Below, piece after piece: positions 1-8,653 of a stretch of DNA of 12,152 bases. The number at the start of each line of letters is the position of its first letter. The stretch's first letter is position 1. The position numbers and the translations under genes were made by a program. This DNA is from Entophlyctis helioformis (Eukaryota; Chytridiomycota; Chytridiomycetes; Chytridiales; Chytriomycetaceae), in NCBI GenBank assembly GCA_025526915.1, contig JAHLKH010000447.1, forward strand, positions 1 to 12,152, in the 5' to 3' direction. Below the pieces are notes generated by a model, which was not told the DNA's origin, made no database searches, and was given only the letters and a program-made list of their open reading frames with translations.

Positions 1-1
1 G

Positions 2-2096
2 GCCCGTCGCGTGCTGACGCGTCGCTGCCCCTTGCCCCAACGCCATTCACCAACGCGGCGTGCCGTTTCCCGTGTGATGCGCGGCTTCCTGGTGTCCCTG
101 TTCCGCACTCGCTCACTGCCCAACAACAATGCCAACAACAAGAAATCCATCATCGCGTCGTGGCAACTCGCACAGACATCCATCAACGCAATGTCGCTGC
201 TGTTCTCCATGAATGGACTTGCGGTTCAAACCACGTCGCCATGGCTCTGCGTGTGTTGGATGCATGTCTGCCGTGTGCACACCATGCTGCTGCTGTTGCC
301 GCATGCCTGCTCACACCATCGCCCGTCTCACTCTGCCTTTGCAGCTCCTCACTGGCGCGTTCATCCTCACCATGCGTCCCCGCCTGACAGTCGGCCGGCT
401 GCTGCGTTTGTCGTCCGTTCTTGGCAAGCCGGCGACTGCAGCCATTGCACTCATGTCAGCATCAGCTGCTGCGCCGTGCATTGACTCGTCGGATTCGCAT
501 GGTGACCAGACACGTTGGCTGATGGCAAAGGCAAGTACAGCCATGCACTGACGGGCAGATACTGCTGCCATCTGCGTGTCATCTGCGTGTCATCTGCATG
601 CCATCTGGATGGCGACTCTGTCAATCATCATGGCTTGATTCTGACACTCGCGACCGATCTGTGCCATGCATGTCCAGCCACCTTCCACATCGCGATGCCC
701 TTTGACAAGCTCGCCATGCTTGTCGCATCGCTTCACCGTCGTTCCAGAGCCGCCATCCGCTCCCTCCTGAGTGAGTCTGGCGACAGTGTGGTTGACTGTG
801 CAGCCAATGCTCTCTCGCGTGGTTCGCGTGTTTGCAAAGTGCAGCAGGTGTCTCAATTGCAGCTGACTCTTGCCATCACAGACCGCAGCCGATATGCCCA
901 CAATGAGATCATCTCATTCCAAGTGGTTGCAGTGGTGCCATCCAGCTGGGTGCGGCTGCAGGTGGACTGTCTGATGCTCATTTCAATGCCTTGATGCAAC
1001 GACAACTCACATCCATGTGCGCTGTGAATCGCAGGTGTTTGAGCGCCAGGATCTGTCCATTGTCAGCCAGCAGCCTCGCCCGTTGCTTGGCATTGCACCT
1101 GCAATGGAGCCGTCGTCGTCTGCTGGATTCAAGACGGCTGCTCGGATTCCTCGCCTTCGAGGCAGCAGCCGTGGTGCACAGACTGTGCCGATCATGCCGG
1201 CTGTTGCGGTTGCTGCCAAGAGCGGTGGGTCTGGCACATTGGCTGCTGCCTTTCCTGGTTGTGTGCGGCGTGCATGTGTTGGATCTAACCACGAGCTGAT
1301 TGACATCTGTGATCTTGTGGTGCTCTGCAGGCAACAACGCCAACCAACACATGCACTTGGAACAGCAAGTGCTGACTGTGCCCAGATCAGCCGCACAATC
1401 GGAGACAGCGCGCCATGTAAGTTGGCGGCTTGTGACTCCACGCGTCCTGCTTGAAGGCTGCATCAGTCAGCCTGCGATCATGTGCACCAGCACTCCTCTG
1501 CATTCATGGCTTGCTGGTGCTTGTTGTTGGTGGACCGATCTCGTGACTGACAATGGATGCTCGCCTGTGGCAGCCATCACGGCTGCAGTCGAGCCACCAC
1601 CGCCTGGATGGCAAGCAGCAGCCGAGCACCTGAGATGGAGCCGCCTGCTGGCATGCCAAAGGCAGGTGATCAAGTCGGCCAGCCACACTCTGCGCTGAAC
1701 ACTGCAGCAGAGTGTGGCACTGGCTCGCCTGGTTGTGAAGTCGGCACACCATCTTCGCCACGCCGATCTGTGGCCAAGGCAAGCCGGACAATCAAGCCAA
1801 GCCGCGAGGAGATCAAGAAGATGGAGCGCGGCTGGATGCCATTTGGCAATGCCCGCTCACTCGATGGCCCGAACACGCCGCGGAAGGCACCAAAGCCATC
1901 GATGGCACCACCACCACCACCACCACCACGCAAGACAAGCCGGCCGCGCATCCAGCCGACTTGTGAAGACCTCAAGCACATGGAACGCGGATGGAAGCCG
2001 GCTGGCAACGCTCGCAGTCTTGGCGGGTTGAGCGCCACACGGAACACCAAGCATGTGTCCATGTCGCAGCCCACTGCCAAGACAGCCGCGCGTTGA
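2..2096 (+). CDS. Multi-exon gene of unknown function, 5' partial (runs off left edge)
   Basis: I do not recognise this protein. A chain of open exons joined by GT-AG introns keeps phase throughout: 2-250, 345-501, 678-922, 1035-1224, 1331-1416, then a last exon ending at TGA 2094-2096. Introns are 251-344, 502-677, 923-1034 and 1225-1330, and a GTAAGT donor follows 1416. The last exon starts somewhere between 1574 and 1683; candidate acceptors precede 1635, 1662 and 1683, so that junction is unresolved. The first exon is open to the window edge, so the start lies outside. The early part has hydrophobic stretches (around 185-380), the middle is Ser/Ala/Arg-rich, and the last exon is basic, has a seven-proline run (near 1905-1928) and two copies of a motif of the form ERGW-x-P-x-GNARSL. 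Exon-level evidence is compositional plus splice phase; single junctions could be wrong, and antisense frames are also open here because TA is rare. Confidence 0.45.
569..612 (+). repeat. Tandem repeat, 11-bp unit, four copies
   Basis: Four consecutive 11-bp units of the type CATCTGCGTGT; the first two are identical and the last two diverge at two or more positions. It lies inside the proposed intron 502-677 of the left-hand gene. Confidence 0.85.
1806..2028 (+). repeat. Internal protein-level duplication separated by a poly-proline tract
   Basis: Two segments of the last exon encode the same pattern. Copy 1 (about 1806-1866) reads EEIKKMERGWMPFGNARSL and copy 2 (about 1965-2025) reads EDLKHMERGWKPAGNARSL. 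Both are followed by a Gly-containing tail, and a basic proline-rich linker lies between them. The conservation is clearer in protein than in DNA, which supports this frame as the coding one. I do not recognise the motif as a named domain. Confidence 0.75.
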
Positions 2097-3026
2097 TCTT
2101 GCGAACAGACAGCGACCAATCCATAGAACAAGACATCCATTGAACGCATCCACTTCCATTCCCCTTCTTCAATACACACTCTTCGCTTTAGATCCGCTTC
2201 TCTTTCAGCGTCTCTCGTGTGCAGCGCTCGATTGGCTTGCATGCCGCCACTGCTCTCAGCGCATTGCTCAATGAATCGCGGACACTGCACATGCAAGACA
2301 CTGCATGCGATGCTGGCAGTGGGATCGTGCTTCAGCGATGGACAACTTGCCGTGAGCACACTCACAGATGACAGCTTCAAGGGATCTGTCGTTCATTGGA
2401 TGCCATTGTCAAACAGTGCGACACAGCACCATGTCTCGAACTGAACTCAGCCATTCGACGAGAACACACCGCTGAGAGCACGACTGTCTGGACAATGCCG
2501 TTCCGATCTGAGCAAGCCGAAGGGATGCAGCCATGGCAGTGATCGCATCTGCTGCTATCCATTGAATGTGCCGCTGTTTGGGCATGCTGCACTCGCATGC
2601 CGTGTGTCAAGTGCCTGCTTGGATGTCTGATGCTGACGGGGCGAGCACTGTCGAGCTTGAGATGCCGTTGAATGGCGCGGATGAGCTGCTGGTGATCATG
2701 CCGACGATCATTGGCAGGATGGATGCAGCAAGACCGTCGGCTGTGTGTGCTTGCTGCTGCGGGCCGGAGCATGCGCAATGTCTGTGAGATGCAACTCAGA
2801 GTCAGCCAGCATGCATCTGGACCAGGTCGCTCAGCCAGTTGGGCAGTCGGCCAGGCGTGCTTGAGGCTGCGTTTGGTCGACACTGCTCGTTTGGCGATGG
2901 CTGCCAGCGTGGCAACAGCACGCTGCTGCATGAGCGAGGGCGAGGAGACACACACGGGAGGTCTGGCACGACTGCATGGACAGAGCAGCCACCTGTGCAT
3001 GCAGCCATGCCTGCCAGCCCCTGCAC

Positions 3027-3062
3027 AGCGACTGAAGCAGCGACTGAAGCAGCGAACGAAGC
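3027..3062 (+). repeat. Tandem repeat, 12-bp unit, three copies
   Basis: Three copies of AGCGACTGAAGC; the third differs at one position. The unit is a multiple of three, but no coding frame here is convincing. Confidence 0.8.
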
Positions 3063-3504
3063 CTGGTTGAGCGGACTGAGCAGACTGAGCGAGGCTGGAC
3101 TGCACAGAAGAAGCAGGCAGCTGCGAGGCACGGCTGGCAGCCACACGAGAGCCAAGTGCCATGCTGCTGCTGCTGCTGCTTCCCGTGGCGTGGCTGCTGC
3201 CCCTGCACACAGGCTGCCCCTTGGCGTGGTTGCTGTTGCTGCGACTGCTGTTGGTGCGAGTGAGCACGAGAGTGATCTGGCGCGTTGGATTGTGTGCCAG
3301 TGGCAACCACAGCGACCAGCCACGACGGCAGCCATCGAGAGCACCACAAACGAGCACCACAGGACCACACAGGCATCGCAGCATGAGATGCGCAGCTGAT
3401 CGACCGATGCCGTCGATGCACCTGCAAACAGACGGCTGCGGCACTGACCCGCCTTTCTGGACACGCAGCCACGCCTTCCGTTTGCTTGTGTCTTTTGGCT
3501 GCAT

Positions 3505-3505
<1 letters not shown>

Positions 3506-3547
<42 letters not shown>

Positions 3548-3580
3548 ACACACACACCACACACACACACCACACACACA
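3506..3580 (+). repeat. (CA)n microsatellite with CCACA interruptions
   Basis: About 75 bp of alternating CA, uninterrupted for roughly the first 40 bp and then broken by extra C residues. It sits about 90 bp upstream of the TATA box at 3669. Alternating purine-pyrimidine tracts of this kind are known to be able to form Z-DNA; whether it matters for the promoter is inference. Confidence 0.95.
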
Positions 3581-3668
3581 AGCACACGCAGATCCGCACA
3601 ATGGCTGCTGCTCCACCAGCAAACGGCCTGACAAGACACGACAAGCGACACGATACACACACGAGCAG

Positions 3669-3676
3669 TATAAAAG
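3669..3676 (+). promoter_or_regulatory. TATA box (TATAAAAG)
   Basis: An exact TATAAAAG lies 81 bp upstream of the ATG at 3757, in a region otherwise almost devoid of TA. Transcription would be expected to start about 25-35 bp downstream, near 3700, giving a 5' leader of roughly 55 nt. It is the only canonical TATA box I noticed upstream of a gene in this window. Confidence 0.75.
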
Positions 3677-3756
3677 CAGCGGTCATTCCTCTGATCTTGC
3701 CCTGCAATCGCAATCACAAGCGACATCTCTCGACTCTCATTTCCTTGACAGCCACC

Positions 3757-4608
3757 ATGCCCCGCAACTTCCGCCTCTCCAAGACGAACGTCGTGCCATT
3801 CACTGGCATCAGCAAGCCGGGCGAGACTCCCGTAAGCGCAGCAAAAGCCTGCGCGTTCTGGGCCAGCGGCAAGGCAGCCGTTGCGAATCCTCGGATCACA
3901 TCTGACGGTAAGTGACAGTCTGATCTCGACTCATTGCTGGTGTTCTGTTGGTGTGCTTGCGTGTGTTTGAGCTATGCGACACTCCCCTGTTCCCACATCG
4001 GTCTGTTTGCATCTTGCAGCCATACTGACATCCGCTGCCTTGCTTGCCGATCTTCTCTCCCCGCTCTCTCGTGCAGGACCGCACTGTGCCCTTGTCTCCC
4101 TCGAAGGGATCGCGTCAGTCCGCTTTCTCTCTGAAAGGTCAGCTCCCATTGCCATGGCTGCTGATCGCACTTGCAGATATGCGATCCACGCATTGTGCTG
4201 TTGTCGTTTCTGATGAGCGCGACGATTGACACGGCACACCGACATGCTTCGCTGTCACTCGCCCTCATCACTGCCCTCTTGGCATCCACCAGCGAGAAAC
4301 GCAGCTTGAGCGAACAGCCAAACGCAAGGCCAAGCAGGGTATGCCGATTCCGTGCTGTGCCTGCCGTCCATCCTGCGCCGTGCCAGCCATCTGACTCTGG
4401 CTCGCCTTGCTCCCATGCTGCTCGACCAACAGAGGCCAAGGCGATTGCCATCAAGGCCGCCGTGACGAGACGCGACTCGGGAGTCGATCTCAACTTCACT
4501 GGGTACCGCGAGTATCCCGTCCTGGATGTCCCAGAGACACGCCCACTCTCCAACAAGCAACTGCGCGCGGCTGCCAAGAAGGCGGCCAAGAAGGCTGCGG
4601 CGTGCTGA
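3757..4608 (+). CDS. Small basic protein of unknown function, spliced
   Basis: The start has a strong eukaryotic context (GCCACCATGC) behind a TATA box. Exon 1 is 3757-3907, ending at a perfect GTAAGT donor in phase 1. The C-terminal exon (4433-4608 at least) ends with a Lys/Ala-rich tail, KKAAKKAAAC, before TGA 4606-4608. The middle is ambiguous. Model A, phase-consistent: join(3757..3907, 4020..4137, 4293..4608), 194 residues. Model B splices a GTATGC donor after 4338 to an acceptor before 4433 and gives a more convincing Lys/Arg-rich helical segment (RETQLERTAKRKAKQ followed by EAKAIAIKAA), but I could not connect it in phase to exon 1. I do not recognise a family; the basic composition suggests a nucleic-acid-associated or nucleolar protein, which is inference only. 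Confidence 0.55.
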
Positions 4609-4758
4609 TCGACCGCAGCTCTCCCACTCCCCTCGCCACCCTCACCACTCTGCATCCTTCGTATAGCCGGCAATCCTCCACAATCCTCTAATCAGCCGCA
4701 ATCCTCCAGTCTTGCTCAATACACGATCGTCACATCATCGCTGCCACTTGTGAATGGC

Positions 4759-4764
4759 TTTATT
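4759..4764 (-). terminator. AATAAA polyadenylation signal for the carboxypeptidase fragment
   Basis: TTTATT on the plus strand reads AATAAA on the minus strand, 73 nt past the TAG of the M14 carboxypeptidase segment. Its position is normal for a eukaryotic 3' end, so this was once, or still is, a genuine gene end. Confidence 0.65.
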
Positions 4765-4836
4765 CTCCAAGAGTACACACAGACCGAGCCGATCGAGACT
4801 AATAGTACACAACCAACAGACAGCAAGGCACAATGT

Positions 4837-5049
4837 CTACGGCTTGCTGGCGATAAACTTCCACAGAGCCGTGACACCGGCAACGGTCTCGAGACCCGAC
4901 GGCACGATCTGGCTTGCGGGGAGTGTGAAGCCGTTGCGGCCCGTGTCGCTGAGCTCGACCGAGAACGAGTACTTGACGCCGATCGAGCCTGCGTGGTCGC
5001 CCACGATCGTTGAATCGATCCATCGACACGCAAGATCACTTTGGCGAGA
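4837..5049 (-). pseudogene. C-terminal fragment of an M14-family zinc carboxypeptidase
   Basis: A minus-strand frame with no start codon encodes up to 70 residues ending at TAG 4839-4837. It contains GVKYSFSVELSDTGRNGF and LPASQIVPSG, then ET and a final helix. This is the C-terminal signature of carboxypeptidase A-type metallopeptidases (family M14): the glutamate in FSVELSDTG matches the catalytic general-base Glu (Glu270 in bovine CPA), and LPASQI is the conserved block after it. The zinc-binding HxxE and distal His parts are missing. An in-frame TGA at 5052-5050 closes the frame, and an acceptor-like CAG before 5002 could begin the exon. Upstream exons would have to lie opposite SAP30BP, where I see no trace. 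It is therefore a truncated gene, a rearrangement product or an assembly join. Identity of the domain is secure; status is inferred. Confidence 0.85.
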
Positions 5050-5051
5050 TC

Positions 5052-6093
5052 ATGCAAAGGTCGCTTGTTGCGTACTACGGCTCAGACTCGGACGCAGAGG
5101 CCAGTGGCGACAGCGACAGAGGTATTCTACAGCGCTTCCAAGGCCGCCCTTTGTATGGCGCATACTCACGCCTGCCTTGCTTCTGCAGAACCCTCGCCCA
5201 AGGCGGCTGCCAATGGAACCGCTGCCTCGTCCAAGCCGCCAGCAGCAACAGCTGCAACAGCTGCTGCAGGAACAGTTGCCGGTCTCGTTCGGCTCAACAA
5301 GGCGCAGCCTTCGTCTGCAGCTGCATCCTCGGCGTCGTCGACACCAATAGAAAGCCGTGCAGCAACTGCATCGCCAGCACTACGGCCCGCGCCACACGTC
5401 CAGCACCAGCACCAGTCACATCCGCCGCCCGCTTCACAACCCTCATCGTCATCGTCACCGTCGCTGTTGATACAAGACGATGAGCAAGACCAAACTCGTC
5501 TGGCCCGCATGCGTCAGATCCTGCTGTCGCAGGGCTATCTCGCGCCAGACTACGCATCGCACTTTCCGCCAGAGCCTCTCGCCGCAACGGCATCTACCGC
5601 CACATCCACATCCACACCGACGCCTGCATCGCTCGCAGATCGCCTCGGCCGGTTCCGCGATCTGCGCAGCCGCGGTGTCTATCTCAACGATCGGCTGGTC
5701 CACACGCACGCATTCCGCAACCCGGCCATCATGAGCAAGCTCATCGAGTACCTGCAGCTGGACGAGGCCGGATCCAACTTTCCCAAAGCGACATTTGATC
5801 CGGCCGGGCTTCCAGCCGAAGCGTTCTATGACGAGCTGGCCAAGGCCCAGGAGAACAAGCCGATTGATGCGTTTGCGCAGCACGTGCAGGCGCAGATGGC
5901 GGGAGTGCAGAGTGTTGGTGCAGGTGCAGGTGCAGGTGCAGGTGGGATCGCGGGGCCGCCGAACGTGATGGCCGCCGTGGAGTTGGCCAAGGAGCGCGCA
6001 CGGCGGTTCATGCCTGCTGCGACGGGGCCGGCAGCAACGGACGACCAGGGCGATCGCAAGCGGCCCAAGAACCGATGGGACCAAATGAAGTGA
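5052..6093 (+). CDS. SAP30BP: SAP30-binding protein / HCNGP-like transcriptional regulator
   Basis: CDS join(5052..5121, 5189..6093), 324 residues; the 67-nt GT-AG intron splits a Glu codon. The N-terminus LVAYYGSDSDAE (residues 5-16) is the acidic short motif typical of HCNGP proteins. A long Ala/Ser/Thr/Pro-rich low-complexity stretch (about residues 25-145) follows. The conserved HCNGP region then includes RLGRFRDL (from residue 175), FRNPAIMSKLIEYL (from 199) with a following DEAGSNFPKATFDP block, and a basic end, KRPKNRWDQMK. In animals SAP30BP is nuclear, binds the Sin3-HDAC subunit SAP30 and also acts in splicing of short introns; transfer of that role is by homology. A (GCAGGT)4 tract near 5919-5943 encodes an Ala-Gly run. 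It starts 3 nt from the antisense carboxypeptidase frame and ends 125 nt before the MRG gene. Confidence 0.87.
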
Positions 6094-6218
6094 TCCTGTG
6101 TTGTTGCTGCCGTTGCTATTGCCGTTGTGCAGTCGCAGTTTGTTGGCGGAGCATGTTGCAGATCTGTCAGCGTGTCCGAGTTTCCTCGCCAGATCCGACA
6201 CGACACGAGCCCTAAGCG

Positions 6219-7749
6219 ATGCCCGACGACCGGCGATTCCAGTTTGAGGAGGGCGAGAAGGTGCTGTGCTTCCACGGGCCGTTACTCTACGAGGCCAAGG
6301 TACGCCCCCTGTCGCTCTGCACCGGCCGGCTCTGTCTGGCGCCACGGCCGCCTGCTGACGCATGGATGGATGGCATGCAGGTGCTCAAGGCCGAGTACTT
6401 TGAAGGCCGCAAGGGCAAGGAAGACGGCGCATACTACTTTGTCCACTACCGAGGATGGAAGGCCAGGTACGAGCAGCGCCGCGCACCCGCATGCCTGTCT
6501 GGCCCAGCGTGTCATGCACAGCTGCCGCTCAACCGACTGACGCCGACGCTGTGGTTGTTGTCTCCAACGCCGCCGCCGCGGCCGCCGCTGCTTCTGTTGC
6601 TGCTGCTGCCGGCGTGGGATGCGGGCAGCTGGGACGAGTGGGTCCCGACAGCACGGATCTTGCGGCTGGATGACGAGGGACTCCGCCGGCAGACGGAGCT
6701 CCGCGAAGTGCAGAGCGCCAAGAAGGCGGCGGCCAAGGCACCCGAGCGCAGCAAGTCGGTGGTGGACACCATCTCCGACCGCAGCAAGAAGCGGCGCAGA
6801 GACTCGATGGTCGACAAGGTGGGTGTCTCTGCCCCTTTGTGCGGCGACGATCGTTCATCTCGCCATGGACGAGACTGACACGCATGGGCACCGCATGGGC
6901 TGGGCAGGAGGATGTGTTTATGAAGCGGCCAGAGATCAAGGTGACGATCCCCGAGCTGCTCAAGTCGCAGCTGGTCGAGGACTGGGAGATGGTCACAAAG
7001 AACCACAAGGTGAGGCGAGGCACCTGACAGCAGCGGCCGCAGCAGCAGTACGCGTATGTAAACGCTTCCCACGACTGACACGATGGATGGCATGCCATGG
7101 CACAACACGGCACGGCACGACATGGACGGATTGCAGTTGGTGCCTCTGCCCAGAGAAACCACAGCAAGCCAGGTGCTCGACCAGTTCCGCGACGCCATCC
7201 GCGAGACGCTGCGCAAACGGACAAGTCGCGAAGGGTAACCAACACCACTGCTTCCACCATGTCCTATCTTGTCCCTCCAATCTCACGCACTTTCCCCGCA
7301 CACACTCGTGCCCAACGCAGCCGCCCAGACGACTCCATCAACGAAGTTGTCGAGGGCCTCAAGCTCTACTTTGACAAGGCGCTTGGCAACATCCTGCTGT
7401 ACCGCTTCGAGCGCCAGCAGTACGCCGAGATCCGCCAACGGTTCCCTGACACGCCCATGTCGCAGATCTACGGGGCCGAGCACCTTTTGCGGCTGTTTGT
7501 GCAGCTGCCTGCGCTCATTGCACATACCAACATGGACCAGGACGCAGTGGCCATTCTCAAGGACCACTTTGCACAGATTTTGGCGTGAGTCCTGCTTGTC
7601 GTGCAGGGGATCGCGATGTACGGACGTGATAGGAGGAGAGTGGCTGACGTGGCGTTTTCAGGTACCTGCAAAAGAACCACCAGCAGCTGTTTCTGGAAGA
7701 GTATGAGCAGGCCACACCAGCCTATGTGACGCAGATGCAACGTCAGTAG
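6219..7749 (+). CDS. MORF4L1: MRG15/EAF3-type chromo-barrel and MRG-domain protein
   Basis: CDS join(6219..6299, 6381..6466, 6629..6818, 6908..7009, 7137..7234, 7321..7584, 7662..7749), 302 residues; all six introns are GT-AG and in phase. The chromo-barrel domain spans about residues 6-75: FEEGEKVLCFHG, then YYFVHYRGWKASWDEWVP, the aromatic-rich block that in Eaf3/MRG15 reads methylated H3K36. A basic linker, KKRRRDSM, follows near residues 100-118. The MRG domain runs from about residue 125 (IKVTIPELLKSQLVEDWE) through YFDKALGNILLYRFERQQY and IYGAEHLLRLFVQLP to the end (LFLEEYEQATPAY). Length fits the family (about 320-360). In yeast and animals this protein is a subunit of NuA4/TIP60 acetyltransferase and Sin3/Rpd3S deacetylase complexes in the nucleus. 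Introns 1 and 2 are multiples of three with no in-frame stop. The next gene starts only 72 nt downstream. Confidence 0.95.
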
Positions 7750-7821
7750 CTGGAATGCTTCCAATTAAAAACACTTGGTTCAGCTTGCCTTGTTTTTGCT
7801 TTCATTTCAATCGATTGCGGT

Positions 7822-8527
7822 ATGTCACAACAAGCGGCGAGTGCAGGCGGGGGGTTAATGGGAGCGCTGCAGCACCTGCAACGCATGGACCAGAAGCTTG
7901 AACAGCAGCGACAGCAGCAGCAGACAGCACAACTACAGCACACCACAGCAACCAGCCAGCCGGCTGCAGCAACAGCAAATGTACCAGCAGCACCTCCAGC
8001 AACAAGGAGGCTGGGGAATGGACAGATCAGGCGACTTTCGGCAGGGTGGCGGCCAGCGTCAAGGCCGTGGCGGGTATGGTGGCGGCGGCCAACGAGGCCG
8101 TGGTGGTGGCGGCGGCGGCGGCAACGGCCGTGGCAGAGGCAGCTATTCCGGAGGCGGTCGAGGAGATGGCCGGGGCAACGGCCGGGGAGGGCTGGACGTG
8201 ACGACCATCAAGGCTCGCCAGCCAAGGTGTGTGGACGAGCAGTGCGGCTGGCTGGATGACGACTGGCTGAACGACGCATGACTGAACGGGTGGTATGACA
8301 GAGACACAGGGGCGGCGGACATGTACATGGACAGGCCCGGCCCAATCCGCCGCTTGGACCAAACGGCGAGCGGATCTGGTCCAAAGCACCGGGCGTGTAT
8401 GTCGTGGACGGCGAAGACGCATTCTTCAAGGAGACGTTCTTGCGGGATCCGTGGGCAGCCCTCGAGTCGCAGCACCAGCAGCACCAGCAGCAGCCATCAG
8501 CAGTACCAGCACCAGCAGCAGTATTGA
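7822..8527 (+). CDS. Q-rich/RGG-rich protein, MPLKIP (TTDN1)-like, with apparent frameshifts
   Basis: Starts at ATG 7822 (MSQQAASAGGG). Gln-rich and coiled-coil-like sequence is followed by a Gly/Arg-rich RGG region (about 8035-8190), then an 83-nt GT-AG intron (8227-8309). The second exon encodes GERIWSKAPGVYVVDGE and then FFKETFLRDPWAALE, which resembles the C-terminal block of MPLKIP/TTDN1 as I remember it (aromatic-F-K, a few residues, L-x-DPWA-x-LE). That, with a Gly/Arg/Ser-rich N-terminus and about 200 residues, supports a tentative assignment; human MPLKIP loss causes non-photosensitive trichothiodystrophy. Two frame changes are needed: somewhere between about 7910 and 7985, and at CC 8494-8495. 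Removing one base at each gives an uninterrupted 206-residue frame ending QYQHQQQY before TGA 8525-8527. Without the second change the frame would run to 8679 into the convergent gene. Confidence 0.5.
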
Positions 8528-8583
8528 TCGACTGCCTGATGGGTGCAAGTGTAGCAATACACAGAATATCCAGGGAGGCGATA

Positions 8584-8589
8584 TTTATT
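8584..8589 (-). terminator. AATAAA polyadenylation signal of the Nopp140 gene
   Basis: AATAAA on the minus strand, 64 nt past the TAA stop at 8656-8654. It leaves 56 nt to the TGA of the convergent MPLKIP-like gene, so the two 3' ends are close or overlapping. Confidence 0.7.
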
Positions 8590-8653
8590 GGCTTCTCCGT
8601 TGAGGCTTGCTCCAAAGCCAGCAACCGGCGATGGGCTGTTGGTGCAGGCACGG

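Larger units (their letters stand above)
2097..3660. other. Stretch without a supported gene
   Basis: About 1.5 kb between the left-hand gene and the TATA-driven gene. It holds a CCAAT-like word near 2113, a 12-bp tandem repeat (3027-3062), a (CTG)6 run near 3163-3180 and a (CA)n microsatellite (3506-3580). Several frames on both strands are open for hundreds of codons, but they are rich in Cys, His, Arg and Ser, overlap one another, and none shows a recognisable domain. I attribute the openness to the near absence of TA dinucleotides, hence of TAA and TAG. A real but unrecognised gene here is not excluded; 2360-2525 on the plus strand has one frame with ordinary protein-like composition. Confidence 0.6.

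Noticed and set aside
1905..1930. Histidine run in an alternative frame of the CCA repeat
   Set aside because: The proline frame is the one with the conserved duplicated motif; the His frame is a shadow.
1670..2380. 236-codon minus-strand frame opposite the left-hand gene's last exon
   Set aside because: The plus frame shows a conserved internal duplication and the minus frame reads the poly-proline tract as a Gly run; part of 2130-2300 looks protein-like but I cannot build a gene from it.
2377..3726. 449-codon open frame on the minus strand
   Set aside because: It reads through the (CA)n tract as Val-Cys repeats, is rich in Cys, His and Arg, overlaps two other long frames on the same strand, and lies where TA is nearly absent; no domain is visible.
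4754..5350. 198-codon plus-strand frame crossing the start of SAP30BP
   Set aside because: The same DNA encodes the carboxypeptidase C-terminus on the minus strand and the SAP30BP N-terminus in another plus frame.
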